Shown here one piece after another: positions 21,557 through 49,180 of a stretch of 64,000 nt of DNA (its first letter is position 1; each line of letters starts with the position of its first letter). The translations under genes were made by a program, and so were the position numbers. The stretch lies in the NCBI GenBank assembly GCA_949318235.1, contig OX439127.1:22240874-22304873 (forward strand), in the 5' to 3' direction. The notes below the pieces were generated by a model. That model searched no databases, had not been told where the DNA came from, and saw nothing but the letters and a program-made list of their open reading frames with translations. This DNA is from Ecdyonurus torrentis. Lineage: Eukaryota > Arthropoda > Insecta > Ephemeroptera > Heptageniidae.

Positions 21557-24522
21557 ATATTTTTGCAAGTTAATTTATAGTGGTGATAAGCCAATGCTAG
21601 CTGGATTATATTATTATTTTATTATGTATTATTATTATTTATGCTGTTAAAATTTGTGTGACAAGTCAAGTCAAATTTTATAGTGTCAACATTTAGAACT
21701 ACTGATGCATTTACATATTGTGTACCCAAGTTAAAATACTTTGCATAATTTGGAAAGCATTGTGAGTACTCTGCCTTTAAATTTCTAATAGCCACTAAAC
21801 TATAACACCATTGGCAAAGCTGTAATTTCTTATGTGGCAAAGTTGCAGATTTTTTGTCTTGGTGTGTCATATCTTGTTTTGTTCAACACTTTATATGTGG
21901 CTTTTTGTATTCAATTGCCGGATAGTTTCTTTGCCCTATCTGCAAACTATGCAACTTAAAACGTTAGCTCAAAGCATCACATTACGTTTTTTTTTTTTTT
22001 TTTTTTTTAAACAAATACTGTAAATTAATGGGTGACGATTTTAATATCTCAAATGTATCAATATTTATTTTTTGACAAACTAAATTGTTAATTACTGTAC
22101 CATACTGTACTGTACTGTATGATAAGTTTTGCTTAGAACAAACTTTCTTGCTTTTGAACTTTCAATGATAAAACAAGTGGACAAACATTATTATTAATTA
22201 ATGTTGGGATGCCATAACCCCCACCTCACCAAGATGTGGGCTAGGCTGAATATTTTTTGTTATGACATTCCATACTCCATTTTCATTCCATACTTCCTAA
22301 GCATTGCGCATTTTCTTCTTAATAATCCAGCTAGTTGCTGTGCTAGCACTATGTTGTTCAAGATGGACACTGGACCTTGAAACTGGTTCAGCTTTTTATA
22401 TTAATAAAACAAAACCATGTTGTTGTTTTTTTGTATGGGCTTTTTGTTACAGATTAACTAATACACTGTAATGATATTTAAATTGTAATATGATAATATT
22501 GACAAAAGCTTGCAGAGTGATATGGCTTGCTGCAGTTTTTGTTTTATAAACAGATGCAGAATATAACTTCTTAAAATATGATTTGTTTGAGTTATATTAA
22601 CTATCTATTGATGATCTTACACACTATTTATTTTTATTATTATTATTATTAGTTTTTTTGCATCTGGCTGTGAGTTCTTCTCATGTAATTTATAATATGG
22701 TTTTAATCAAGTGTTTCAAGATCTCACTCTTAAAGGTTGTAATGATTCATGTTTAAGACACTGGTGAGTTTGTTAAATACTCAGGTTGACTGACAGGGAG
22801 CTCAATTACTTTTTTTTTTTTAATCTTTGTGACACGTTGTATTACATGTTGTTATGTAATTTGTAGCATTTGTACTGCACATGAGTGCACACGGCACTAA
22901 TTCAAAACTGAATTTTATACACTTTACACAAGCAGCTGCAAGAAAATTACTTCTTGTTACAAAGCACTGCATTTTCATTCAAAGGTTTTGGTATCCTTTT
23001 TCAATAAGCACTAATTCTCATTTTTATGAAATATTTATTTAGTGACATAGAGTCATATTCTTCTTCTTTTTTTTTTTCTTTAGACATGTTATGTTACAGT
23101 ATGTTTGGATGAGTAATCGGGCTCCTTCACGTGGAAAAGTGTAAATGAATATTGTATTTTAAATATTATCAAGCTTAATTTTAATGTTACTGTACTGTAT
23201 AAATTTCCAATAATTGATATGATTAAGTTTGCACAACACTTTGTATAAAAGATATTATTGTTCACTGAGATTCTTAAATGTGGTGATTTAGCTATTATAA
23301 TATTCAAACATCTAGTCTTTATTTAAAGCATTGTACAAGAATCTGATTACTAATACTTTATATTACAATTAAAATAAGGCCTATATGTTTATTTACGTTT
23401 ATTTTGTTTGTGTGCTGCTCTCAATAGGGCCTGTAAATGACATCTTTAGAGTTGTTATTGTTGGTTTATTATTATTATTATTTTTTTTTGCAATTTAAAA
23501 TTTTTCAACTTAATATTCTAGTATATTTATTTTTTAATAAGTTATAAAATAATAATAATAGTAAAAGTTTGTGCTATCTTGTCATAACTAGAGCATTTTA
23601 GATGCATTCTTATCTTCATGTTGCAAAATGCTTGAATAATACTAACAACAAAACAATGTTGTTCCATGTCACATTCTTGTGCAATGTTTTCACTCTACAT
23701 TTTTTCCTAACCTTTGTTACTTGCACAACTTTAGTATTTAAGACAAAATAATGATAGTTGCTTATCTTGTTCTAGAGTACCTATATGTAATATATTTTTT
23801 TTTTCTCTCTTAGGGACCCATGGAGATTTGATTCATACTAAATTATGTGTAGTATTTTAGCATATTAGTGTTGCTTATTACACCCTATTTCTTCTTTTTA
23901 TTTCTGGCCACATCTTATAGTGTGCAATGCTGTCTTTATTTGCTCCAGAAAAGGGAGTTTGAAGTAGGTTTAACTAACAACACTATCATGCATAATTCTG
24001 TACTTATCAAAATTACTAAACTACTTTTTGACACAAATATGGTGTTAAATATTTTATTTTCTATTTATTATTTTGGAATTAGTATAATATATCACGAAAA
24101 TTGAGTAAGTTACATACATGTTCCATAAAAGCAAAATAAGTAAGTCTTTTTGCTTTCAAGAAAGTAAAGTGTGCAAATCAATGCAAAATGTAATAGAAAT
24201 TTCCACGGACTTGTTTATTTTACTTTCGGGGAACTAAATTGATTTGCTCATTGTCATTTCACTGGACACATGTAATTTAAATAAGGGAACAATTACAGTT
24301 TATAAATTAAAATAACATGGAAAACAATAATCTGAAATACATAAATTAGTATGTTACATTAAAATAGCAATAATGAATTTAGCAAAAACATTGTGTGCTA
24401 AACCACAACCATTCATATTGAAATTTTGAAAGAATCTGTCAACAAATGAAGAGTTATTATTATTATAACTGTGTTATTTCTTACTTGGTGACTTACAAAG
24501 TAAACACTATAGAAAGTAAGTC
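21557..24522. other. CEP97 3' UTR / downstream flank
   Basis: AT-rich DNA with no recognised coding. Possible polyadenylation signals occur, for example AATAAA near 22403, but many AATAAA strings are present and none can be chosen without transcript data. Short T-rich tracts only. Confidence 0.5.
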
Positions 24523-24584
24523 TATACACTTACAGTGACGCGAGACAGAGAAAATATTCTAACCCAGGCCGAAATAAACGCGGG

Positions 24585-24622
24585 TATAAATTGCCGCAGC
24601 CCAGTCAGTCAGGCACTCAGTT
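24585..24622 (+). promoter_or_regulatory. TATA box and initiator of the ribozyme element
   Basis: TATAAA at 24585-24590 is followed by TCAGTC (24605-24610) and TCAGTT (24617-24622). The A of the second lies about 34 bases from the TATA start, the usual spacing for an arthropod TCAGT initiator. If used, the RNA would start about 45 bases upstream of the ribozyme. Confidence 0.5.
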
Positions 24623-24627
24623 CTCTT

Positions 24628-24647
24628 CCAGCCTTCAAGGAGGCTGG
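24628..24647 (+). other. RNA hairpin upstream of the ribozyme
   Basis: CCAGCCT pairs with AGGCTGG across a six-base loop (TCAAGG). In a transcript it would form a 7-bp stem about 18 bases before the ribozyme. Confidence 0.5.
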
Positions 24648-24664
24648 AGGTAGGGCATGAGGCT

Positions 24665-24726
24665 TCTCTCTCCTCGCCATGCTGATGAGTCCCAGTAAGG
24701 ACGAAACAGCTGTCCATGGCTAGAGA
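24665..24726 (+). ncRNA. Type I hammerhead self-cleaving ribozyme
   Basis: All invariant parts are present in order. Stem I 5' strand is GCCATG (24676-24681). The core CTGATGA is at 24682-24688. Stem II is GTCC/GGAC (24689-24692, 24699-24702) closed by CAGTAA. GAA is at 24703-24705. Stem III is ACAG/CTGT (24706-24713) with no loop bases. The cleavage nucleotide is C24714, followed by stem I 3' strand CATGGC (24715-24720), which pairs fully with GCCATG. An outer stem I, TCTCT/AGAGA, lies beyond an internal loop, where natural hammerheads make their loop I-loop II contact. Predicted cleavage is between 24714 and 24715. The loopless palindromic stem III suggests activity as a dimer, as reported for other animal hammerheads with short stem III. 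Activity itself is inferred. Confidence 0.9.
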
Positions 24727-24920
24727 TATGAGGTGCTGAAAATGACAGTGTGCTATGCGCAATGCTCACACCGTCTAAACCAATATGCAAGCCAAAATTC
24801 CCTTATTTATTTAATGAAGCTCGCTTTCTACAGAGCAATTTGGGCCACTTTACATACGACGCATTTTATTTCGGCCTGGGTTAGAATATTTTCTCTATCT
24901 CGCGTCACTGTAAGTGTATA

Positions 24921-25753
24921 AGCTCACACTATCTCCCATTCCCCAATTTTTCCTAATCTATCTATGTGTTTCTATCAAATCTTTTATATATTATCAACTA
25001 TCGCACAGACGATTTTTTCCTAATATTTACTATAGAAAGTAACATATTAAAAACAATGTCATAGTTGTGTCAAAGAAAGTATTGGTAAAATTTAAAGTAC
25101 AACAATGTCACTCAGTATTTACTATTTAGAAAGATCATGAATAGTTTGAGACTTTTTCTAAGAAGTATTTTAGTGTAATTAAAATATATTTCATTTGTTA
25201 TTTTTAGGAATATAGCCTGTAGCTATTTTATGGTCTATGCCTATTATGTCTTCTAGTAGTTTTGTGTTTTGTAATTTATCTCAATATATTCCATGACTCA
25301 AAGACGTGGTACATACAACACAAAAAGTGTGTTTTTCCATGCATTTTATATAATTTATTAAATTTAAGTTATATATTTTTTAATACCTCAATAATATCTA
25401 CATTATTCTAGCTTTTTTTAAAAACACATTTTGATATATATATTTTTTTTCTGTTAATTGTCACAATATAGTATTTAATTTAAGACCAAAGATAAGTTTT
25501 ATATTTTATGTTGATAATTATAGCAAAATGTAAAATATACAGCAGCTGACAAAAATTACTCATTGAATTTATAATAAATGTTTAAAGTGAATTGGTATTG
25601 ATACACTGCTTTATATGATTGTATCACATAAGCCTTAAAAACAACTGTTCGTGCAAACATGACATTTTTATGCCACTTTCTCAGTGCTAATTAAGACGTA
25701 TTTTGGTACGAAACAAGAATAATAAATGAATGAAAATAAATAAAACAATATTG

Positions 25754-25789
<36 letters not shown>

Positions 25790-26419
25790 TTGAACTTATA
25801 AGTTCATAATGTATTTCAAAATATTGTTTGGCTTTAACTTATGTTATTACTGTATAAGTACATCACACACACAAAATTATTAAATGGCTGAAATTGTGTG
25901 ACAATCTTATTTTTGTTTATGTGAATCCTTTTTCTATTTAATCCTATACCTATACTTTGAATTAGTGTAAAATGTTTAAATTAATTTGGATATTGGAACA
26001 TTTAAATTTTTAAGTTTAAATAGGATCACAGGTGATACGATTATTAGTATTAGAACTATGCAAAGTGGATTAAAGATTATGGAAATATGAAGAAATTTGC
26101 CTAAATATATTTATTATTGTACTATTAGCAAGCCACAGTTATTAACAGATTGGCATGTTTAGTGGGATATTTTCTTTTTTATTAAGTTTCAGCGTTTTTT
26201 TTATTTTTTTACGTAGAATTGGTTAAAAAAAAATCTGCTGATAACTTGTGCAATTACCATAGTAGTTAGTAACCATGGATGGCAGGGCTGGCTATAAGGG
26301 GCAACTAGCAATCCGGAGCTTTTTTTTTTTTTTTTTTTTTAATCACGTGGCCTGGAACCTTTTTTTGCCAAAATGGTTGCAGAAAAAGTCCGGCCATGAT
26401 AGTAAATAACTATGGTGAT
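24921..26419. other. Intergenic, AT-rich
   Basis: No gene or clear repeat family is seen. It contains a 30-base A tract at 25754-25783 directly after several AATAAA strings, which could mark a distal polyadenylation region or an old retroposed tail. Confidence 0.5.
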
Positions 26420-26568
26420 CAGGGGCGTATCCAGGATTTTGCGACGGGAGGGGTCCAGCCTATATTGAGCATAGGAAAAGGGGGGAAACCACCCCCTTTT
26501 CCTGTGTGCTTTTTCAGACCTGACGGGGGGGTCCAGACCCCAAAACACCCCCCCTGGATACGCCCCTG
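26420..26568. mobile_element. hAT-type MITE with 8-bp target duplication
   Basis: A 149-bp element with ends CAGGGGCGTATCCAGG and CCTGGATACGCCCCTG. It is flanked by ATGGTGAT at 26412-26419 and 26569-26576. The GGGGCGTATCCAGG end type is widespread in invertebrate genomes. The interior has G- and C-rich inverted blocks. No coding capacity. Confidence 0.85.
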
Positions 26569-26576
26569 ATGGTGAT

Positions 26577-27290
26577 TGTACTATAGTTATCGGCAGGTTG
26601 CAGTTATGATTTATGATTATAATTCTTTTAACGTGCACCTTCCACTCCTTTTGGGGTTTTAAAATTTTGACACAATAGATGATTAATTAAGCAATAAAAG
26701 CAGTAATGCCTTGATATTTAAACATTTATTGTATACAGTACAGTAAATGTTTAAATACATATATAATAATATAATGTATATAATACGAACGTTATAAAAG
26801 GAATTAAAAAAAAAATAAAAAAAAATACGCCTGTGCAATATGGAACAGGAAATCTCCAAAGGGGTATATCTTATCTTGCCGCCGGGTTTTCACAGACCCG
26901 TAGTATTAGTAGTAGCCCCTGCTAGCTGGCCAGGCCGTATAGCGGTATAGTCGGAAACACACTAGATGCAAGCTGTATAGTAAAGAGTAAGAGTTTTGAA
27001 GTTTATAGAGGATGGAGGATGTTGCATTTCCGTCGTTTCCGTTTATATTTCCCGGTTTGAGAACAGAAAAAGTTGAGCATCATTATCGCCACAACAGCTA
27101 CGATTGTTTAAGAAAATACTGCGCACAAACAATTTTTAATCTACTTTCAGTTTCTGCGCAAATAAATGCTTTTGCCGGCAATGCTTTGTAACTATTCGGC
27201 ACCAACTCCATGTTGAAAAATATCAGATGAGTCAGAGACGGCTGGTAGCAAAAGATATTAACGCATTTTAACAACAAAATTAGAAGATAA
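26577..27290 (+). promoter_or_regulatory. MOB3 upstream region and 5' UTR
   Basis: The last ~450 bp before the MOB3 start codon are GC-richer than the flanks and include a small hairpin (CGGGT...ACCCG near 26885-26902). No TATA box is placed convincingly. The transcription start is not determinable from the sequence. Confidence 0.4.
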
Positions 27291-43448
<16,158 letters not shown>

Positions 43449-44005
43449 TGTCCCCCTCCTAGCCGCGCTGCCACCTTCCTGTGGAGCGGCGTGGCAAGTC
43501 CTGAAGCACGACCAAGGCATCAGCATTGATTATGGCTGTTTCTAGTACACAAAATATGTCAACGCTTGCTCTAACCAAGCTTATCTCAATCTTGTCACAT
43601 GTTAAACACTGAATCTAAAATAGGGTAAGTTTAGTTACTGGTACCATTTTATGTACTTTCTTTATCTTTAATCTTATGCTTACTTGCTCTACATCTACCT
43701 AAAAAGTAATCTCTTTAAAAAAGTATTGTATTTCTAACATATTTAAAAAAAAAATCTTTGACGTATGTATAGTCATTATCATTAGTGATATAATTTTATT
43801 TTATTAATGGAAAAATAATCTGTTGATTAGATTTCTTGACAGATTAATTTTATGCTCTCTTTTGTTGTTTCTTAAAAACTATGCAGGTTACTCAACATAA
43901 CTTATCACTGTTTGCTTGTGTATGGAATCCAGTATACTTTCAATGAAATTTAAACTATTTGTTTCAATTTTGTTTTGTCACTTTTTGTAGTGGATTTATA
44001 TTTAA

Positions 44006-44036
<31 letters not shown>

Positions 44037-44320
44037 TTTTACCAAAACATATCCATACAATCATACTAATAAATCTTTACTAGATGTTCTTGTAAAACTA
44101 CTCTTTAATAACTAGGTACTTGGTTTACAAAATTTAGTCCATTCATTAACATATAAAACCTACTTTGTAATTGTGTGGCCATAAAATGAGTTCAAAAACA
44201 TTCTGAGTACATAAAATTTGTTTACTTTTAAAAATTGTGTTCGTAAAATGTTATGTATTTGTTAATTTGTACCTTCATGAGTTATTAGCATACTATACCA
44301 ACTTTATAACCTATGCTATT
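43449..44320. other. MOB3 3' UTR / flank
   Basis: AT-rich with a ~25-base T run near 44015-44040 and an AATAAA at about 44069. The 3' UTR may end here or read on past the gypsy element to an AATAAA near 51000 that is followed by GT-rich DNA. The sequence cannot settle it. Confidence 0.4.
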
Positions 44321-46300
44321 TCATTCGGGTGCATTAGTTACAGGGTTACAAGTATATGGTGATTTTTTCACTGGTAACTGAGTATGGAGGCTGGAACAAT
44401 CAGGATTAAAAACATTTGCTTTCTCAACATAACGTTTCTTCATGTTGTCTGGATGGTAGAATCTTGTGGTTTGATTGTCAAACTGTACTTTATATTTTCT
44501 CGGCCCCAATACTTCTACTACCCTAGCTGGCAACCATGCTAGTTTCTTCTGTTTATAATCTTGCGCCCATACCAAGTCTCCCACCTGATAATAATACTTG
44601 TAGCTCTGTGTTGCTTGTGCTGCTTCTTCCTCCCTTTTTGGATATTCTTTACGTTCATACAATGGATGGAATGTGTCCCAGAGCGTTCTAATTTGCCGTC
44701 CATACATTGCTTGTGAAGGCGATATTCCTGTGGTTGCTGATGGAGTGGTCCTCAATTCCAGTAATATTTCAGGAATTTGAGCTGACCATTTTTCCACTGG
44801 AATTTTTAACATCATATTTTTAATTGTCTGTACTGTTCGTTCGGCTTGCCCATTACTAGCGGCATGGTACTCTGTCACTGGAATGTGTGTAATATTATAC
44901 TTATTTATAAATTTGGTAAATTCTGCAGACTTGAATGCTGGTCCATTGTCACTTACGATTATATCTGGCAATCCCCAGTTTGCGAACCAGTTTTTTAATA
45001 TTTTCACTACTGTGTTGGTTGACAATGACCCGTGAGTTTCTTCAACGGCTGCCCACTTGGTGCTGGCATCCACTGCTATGAAAAAAGTTCTTCCTTTCAG
45101 CGGACCAAAAAAATCAACGTGTACTCTTGAGGCTGGAGGTGATGGTGACCATGGTATTCTAGGAGCTTGTGGTGGACCTCTTTTCATGGCATTACATGTA
45201 GCACAAGTTTTTCCTAGATCTTCAATGTTTTTATCAATGTGTGGCCACCATACATATGCTCGGGCTTTGTTCTTCATGCCGCTTATCCCGATGTGATGTT
45301 TATGCAGCAGCTCTAAGATTTTTTCTCTGCATTTAAGTGGGATGACCACTCGGTTTCCATACAGTAAGCATCCTTTTACTATGGACAATGCCTCACTATT
45401 CTTTTGGTACTCCGAGTGCAATTCCGTCAATGAACCACCATGCATTAGTATAGCCATTACTTTAGCTAGTATTGGATCTCCTCTGGTTTCTTTGGCAATC
45501 ATTTTTACAGACCACTCTTCTGGGGCTTGCTCCATAAACAGAATGCCTGCTGGTTCCGGAGGATCCTCGACACTGGTTGTGGCTATAGGAAGTCTACTGA
45601 ATACATCCGCGTTAGCATGTTGTTTCCCAGGTCTGTATACTAATCTATAAGAATAATTACTCAAGTATAGAGACCACCTAAGCATTCTAGGAGATACTGT
45701 TTCTGGTATAGGTTTATCACACTGAAGTAACCCTAGCAATGGTTTGTGGTCTGTTCGTATAGTGAAGGTTCTTCCAGCCACGTACATGTGGAACTTCTTG
45801 ACCCCAAATACTACGGACAGCGCTTCTCTGTCTATTTGAGCATAGTTTTTCTCGCTGGGTCTCAGGGTTCTGGAAGCATTGGAGAAAGGTTTTTCTTCGC
45901 CGCCTGGCATCACATGACTGATTTCAGCTCCCACTCCGACAGAACTTGCATCGGCATCTAGGATGATGGGTAGGTTAGGGTTGAATAAGGTAAGCTCAAT
46001 TTCTGAGCTTAGCACTTGCTTGACATAATTCAGGGCATCTTGATGCTTTTGGGTCCATACCCATTCCGCTCCATCTACCAATAGTTGATATAGCGGGTGG
46101 AATAACGTAGCCTTATGACGCAGGAACCTGTCGTAATAATTTATATACCCCAATAAGGATTGCAGTTCACCCTTCTCATTGGGGTTGGGCATCTTCATCA
46201 AGGCTTCAACCTTAGACTGGGTAGGCTTCACTCCTTGACCAGACAAGAAGTAACCTGCGAACTCTAGGCTTGACACGTTCCTCCTTGGCATAGGGTACAC
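44321..46300 (-). pseudogene. gypsy pol remnant: RT thumb, RNase H, integrase
   Basis: 659-residue frame. It begins at the RT thumb (FAGYFLSGQGVKPTQSKVEA), then the connection (YINYYDRFLRHKATLFHPLY). RNase H follows (LDADASSVGVGAEI, REALSVVFGVKKFHMY, TDHKPLLGLL). The integrase has an HHCC zinc finger (ending CATCNAMK), the DDE residues in HVDFFGP, VSDNGPAF and NGQAERTV, and a C-terminal GDLVWAQDYK domain. The RT palm with the YxDD site is absent. The ATG used to open this frame is incidental, because the normal polyprotein would run through from upstream. Confidence 0.85.
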
Positions 46301-47864
46301 TTCTCGGCTTCATGAACTTTGGTGTAGCTCCCGGCTTCATCTCGATGGAGGCTGGTGGTCCAGTGTACTTGCCCAGCCCGGCTGCAAACACTCCTTCGAG
46401 CCCCCGCAGCTCCACAGGGAGTCCTATCAGCGCTTGGTCAGCCGTCTCCGCTGAGGTGAAGTGTACTGTCTGTATGCCGCTCACTGCAATTCCCAGGGCT
46501 GAAAACCAATTACGTCCTAATAAAGCAGGTCCTGGTGAATTCATGACTATAAGTGGCAACATGCACGCCCTATCCTTTATTTCCACTAACACCTGGAGAC
46601 ACCCTTTTACAGCTAAACTCTCCTTTGACCAAGTGTTTATCTTGGGCACGTTAGTCTCCAATGATGTTCCGTCAGGCCATAGTTGAGTAAATGTGTCCTG
46701 GCCAATTAAGCTACAACTTGCCCCACTGTCTACTTCAAACACTACTGACTTCCCTGCCACTTTTAGACTTAACAATATAGGAGTCACTACATCAGACTCC
46801 CCCTCTTTACTATCCGCATGCATCATAAACAGGCTATACTCAGACTGTTCCCACTTGTTCACTGCTGGTGACTCCAGTTCTCTCCTCTCCTGCTGAGTTG
46901 GCCCCTCGGTGTCCTCCTCTTCTTCCTCATCTTCCTGTTCTGCACTGACGTAGTGTGCTCGAAAGGTTTTCTCTCTTCTCTCTTTCCCTCTTCCTGCATT
47001 ATGCAGTATCTGGTTTCTCCTCACTACACATACCCTTTGCAAATGTCCTCTCTGCTCACAAAAATCACACACAGTATTAGTGTGTGCACACTGGCTACCG
47101 TCATGATAGCTTGACCCACAGCGGAAACATTCCGCTCTGGCACCTCTGGCTTGGGCGCTTCCCCTACTTCCTCGCCCCACTTGTGTGCCCCTTCCCCACT
47201 GACTATGGCCTTGGCCTGGAAAACTTCCACGGTTTCCTCCTCTGTTTCTTCTCTCTGTCATTCTATGAATAACCTCCTCCCCCCCTTGATTTTCAAACCT
47301 CGCTGCACTCTTCATTGCCATCTCCGCAGCTTCTGCTTTTTCTCGTACCACCTGTAATGATAATTTTGACATTTCTAAAAATGTTTGACGTAATTTAGAG
47401 TCTCTCATTCCCGCTAATATTTGCATTAGCATGCATTGTTCTACGTCTGTGAAGTTACATTTGACACTCAACCCGTTCAGTTCAGCAATGAACTGTGTCA
47501 AAGCTTCATTTGGTTTCTGCATACAACATAAAAATTCATATCTTAACACCCATATGTTTGGTTCTGGATCATAATAACTTTTCAAAATTATGACAATTCT
47601 TTCAAACGACAACGATTCTAAAGTTTCTGGAGCTTTAATAAGTTTTTTAAGTTGCTTGAACACATTCTTGCCTATGACTGTCAATAATGTGTTCTTCTGT
47701 CGTTCTGTTTCTCTAATTTGGTTTGCCTTAAAATAATAATTTAGATGGTCTATGTAATTCGAAAAAGACTCTTCTCCTCCAGGAATAAATTCGTACGTAG
47801 TTCCTACCGTACCCAATACCATGTAGACAGGTGGTGGATGCTTCGTAGACTCGTCTTCTGACAT
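46212..47864 (-). pseudogene. gypsy gag-protease ORF with truncated RT start
   Basis: 550 residues. The Gag capsid-like part (GGEESFSNYIDHLNYYFKAN) is followed by two zinc knuckles of the CX2CX4HX4C type (CFRCGSSYHDGSQC and CDFCEQRGHLQRVC). An acidic linker leads to an aspartic protease with FEVDSGASCSLIG. It then enters the RT N-terminus (KFMKPRSVPYAKEERV) and leaves frame within some 25 codons. It overlaps the next frame at 46212-46300, where an internal deletion has joined the RT start to the RT thumb. Gag and protease are otherwise open. Confidence 0.85.
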
Positions 47865-47922
47865 TTTTCTTCCTTGATCCCTTCACACTGCACACTAAAA
47901 TCCGTTCATTATGTCGCCATCT

Positions 47923-47940
47923 CGCATCTCTCGTCGCCAA
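47923..47940 (-). other. Primer-binding site of the gypsy element
   Basis: TTGGCGACGAGAGATG on the minus strand begins two bases after the LTR end. TTGGCGACGAG is a common primer site context in animal gypsy elements. tRNA not assigned. Confidence 0.55.
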
Positions 47941-47942
47941 TT

Positions 47943-48187
47943 TGTGGTGGTATTAATAAAGTAAACTCACATAGATTAGATGTCACTGATAATGTTTATT
48001 TAAGATAACGGATCGTGTTATAATTACAATTTCATTCTCCTAGCGTGTTCCAATCCCCTAGTGTACCATCTTGATTTCCCACACGCTCTCCCCTCCCCAC
48101 TTACAACAGCTGTTTTCCCCTCCCAAAATCATATGCATAGTATGGGAACATAAGTGGGTTTGGCAAGCGGGGTTCACAATCATAACA
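47943..48187 (-). repeat. gypsy LTR, 245 bp
   Basis: On the minus strand it runs from TGTTATGATTG to ACCACCACA, with TGT/ACA ends. It is bounded downstream by the primer-binding site. Its upstream side is AAAAGA plus 14 G (48188-48207), which looks like a polypurine tract. Confidence 0.7.
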
Positions 48188-48207
48188 CCCCCCCCCCCCC
48201 CTCTTTT

Positions 48208-48750
48208 GTAACATTATTTGCTGAATTACAGAAACTCAAAAATGTATAAACATGTGTAACTTTTGTTGATTTTTATTTCTATAGTCAGGAAAAAATTACA
48301 TCTAACAATTTACAAGCAGTGTATAAAGGTTTTAAAAAGAAAAAAAAATTCTAAGTGGCCTCTTAACATTAATGCATCAAATGCAATGTTTTTTATCCTC
48401 TCATACATAAAGAGTTTTAATTTGTGTTCATTATTTTAACACGTAAAGTTAAAAATGTAGACATATCGCATACCTAGTTGATTTTTCATTAATATTTATT
48501 AAAGTTCAAAATGCCATATAATTTTATTATTATTATTGAATATGTATAAAAACTGCATTGCAGTTAAATAGGTATGATAGTAAACTTGGTATGGTATGCT
48601 GTACAAAAATGTGTAATTTATGTATATATAGTTGTTAAGTTGCAATATGTGCAATATGTAGTACAATTTGAGTTAACTGCACTTTTGTTTTAATTTGTTG
48701 TGTTTTGTGTGGTATGGGAAGTAAGAGGATAACATGTTAACATGTGGGAG

Positions 48751-48782
<32 letters not shown>

Positions 48783-49144
48783 AGACAGAGACAGAGAGAA
48801 AAGAAAAAAGAAAGAAAGAAAAGAGAATGATCTCGGTAGTGGATATGTCATATTAATTATATTACTTCTAACATAATCACTCTTATAATTCCTGTGAATG
48901 GAAATAGATTTTATAGGTCAACTTGTTTGTAACTGCAGGCTTTTACATGATTAACAAAATATTTTGTTTGACACTAATATTTAAAAAGCATAATGTTAGT
49001 TTTGCCAAATATTACAGCTGCACATCTATGCCATTTGTATTGGGATACTGTTAATAATTCAATTTTGATAGTTAAATATATAGTCACAACTAGATAAAAC
49101 TATTAAATGCTTTTTAGTCTCCATAGAAAATGTGCAGATTTGAA

Positions 49145-49180
<36 letters not shown>

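Larger units (their letters stand above)
24523..24920 (+). mobile_element. Inverted-repeat element carrying a hammerhead ribozyme
   Basis: The 398-bp unit is bounded by 56-bp inverted repeats (24523-24578 and 24865-24920) with one mismatch. They begin TATACACTTACAGTGACGCG. Inside, in order, lie a TATA box, a TCAGT-type initiator, a 7-bp hairpin and a complete type I hammerhead ribozyme, then about 140 bp with no recognised content. It is GC-richer than its surroundings. The outer TATA could hide a TA target duplication. No protein is encoded, so it must be mobilised in trans. It could be an animal retrozyme-like repeat, a fragment of a Penelope-like terminal repeat, or a DNA MITE that captured a ribozyme. 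Confidence 0.75.
44321..48187 (-). mobile_element. Defective Ty3/gypsy retrotransposon
   Basis: Antisense to MOB3. On the minus strand the order is LTR (48187 to 47943), primer site, gag-protease ORF and RNase H-integrase ORF, ending at 44321. The reverse-transcriptase catalytic core is missing and no second LTR follows the pol stop. The integrase and protease motifs remain, but the element cannot copy itself. Confidence 0.88.

Noticed and set aside
44359..47357. Plus-strand frames across the gypsy element (e.g. 45342-45650, 46312-46686, 47084-47357)
   Set aside because: They are antisense shadows of the gag-pol frames.
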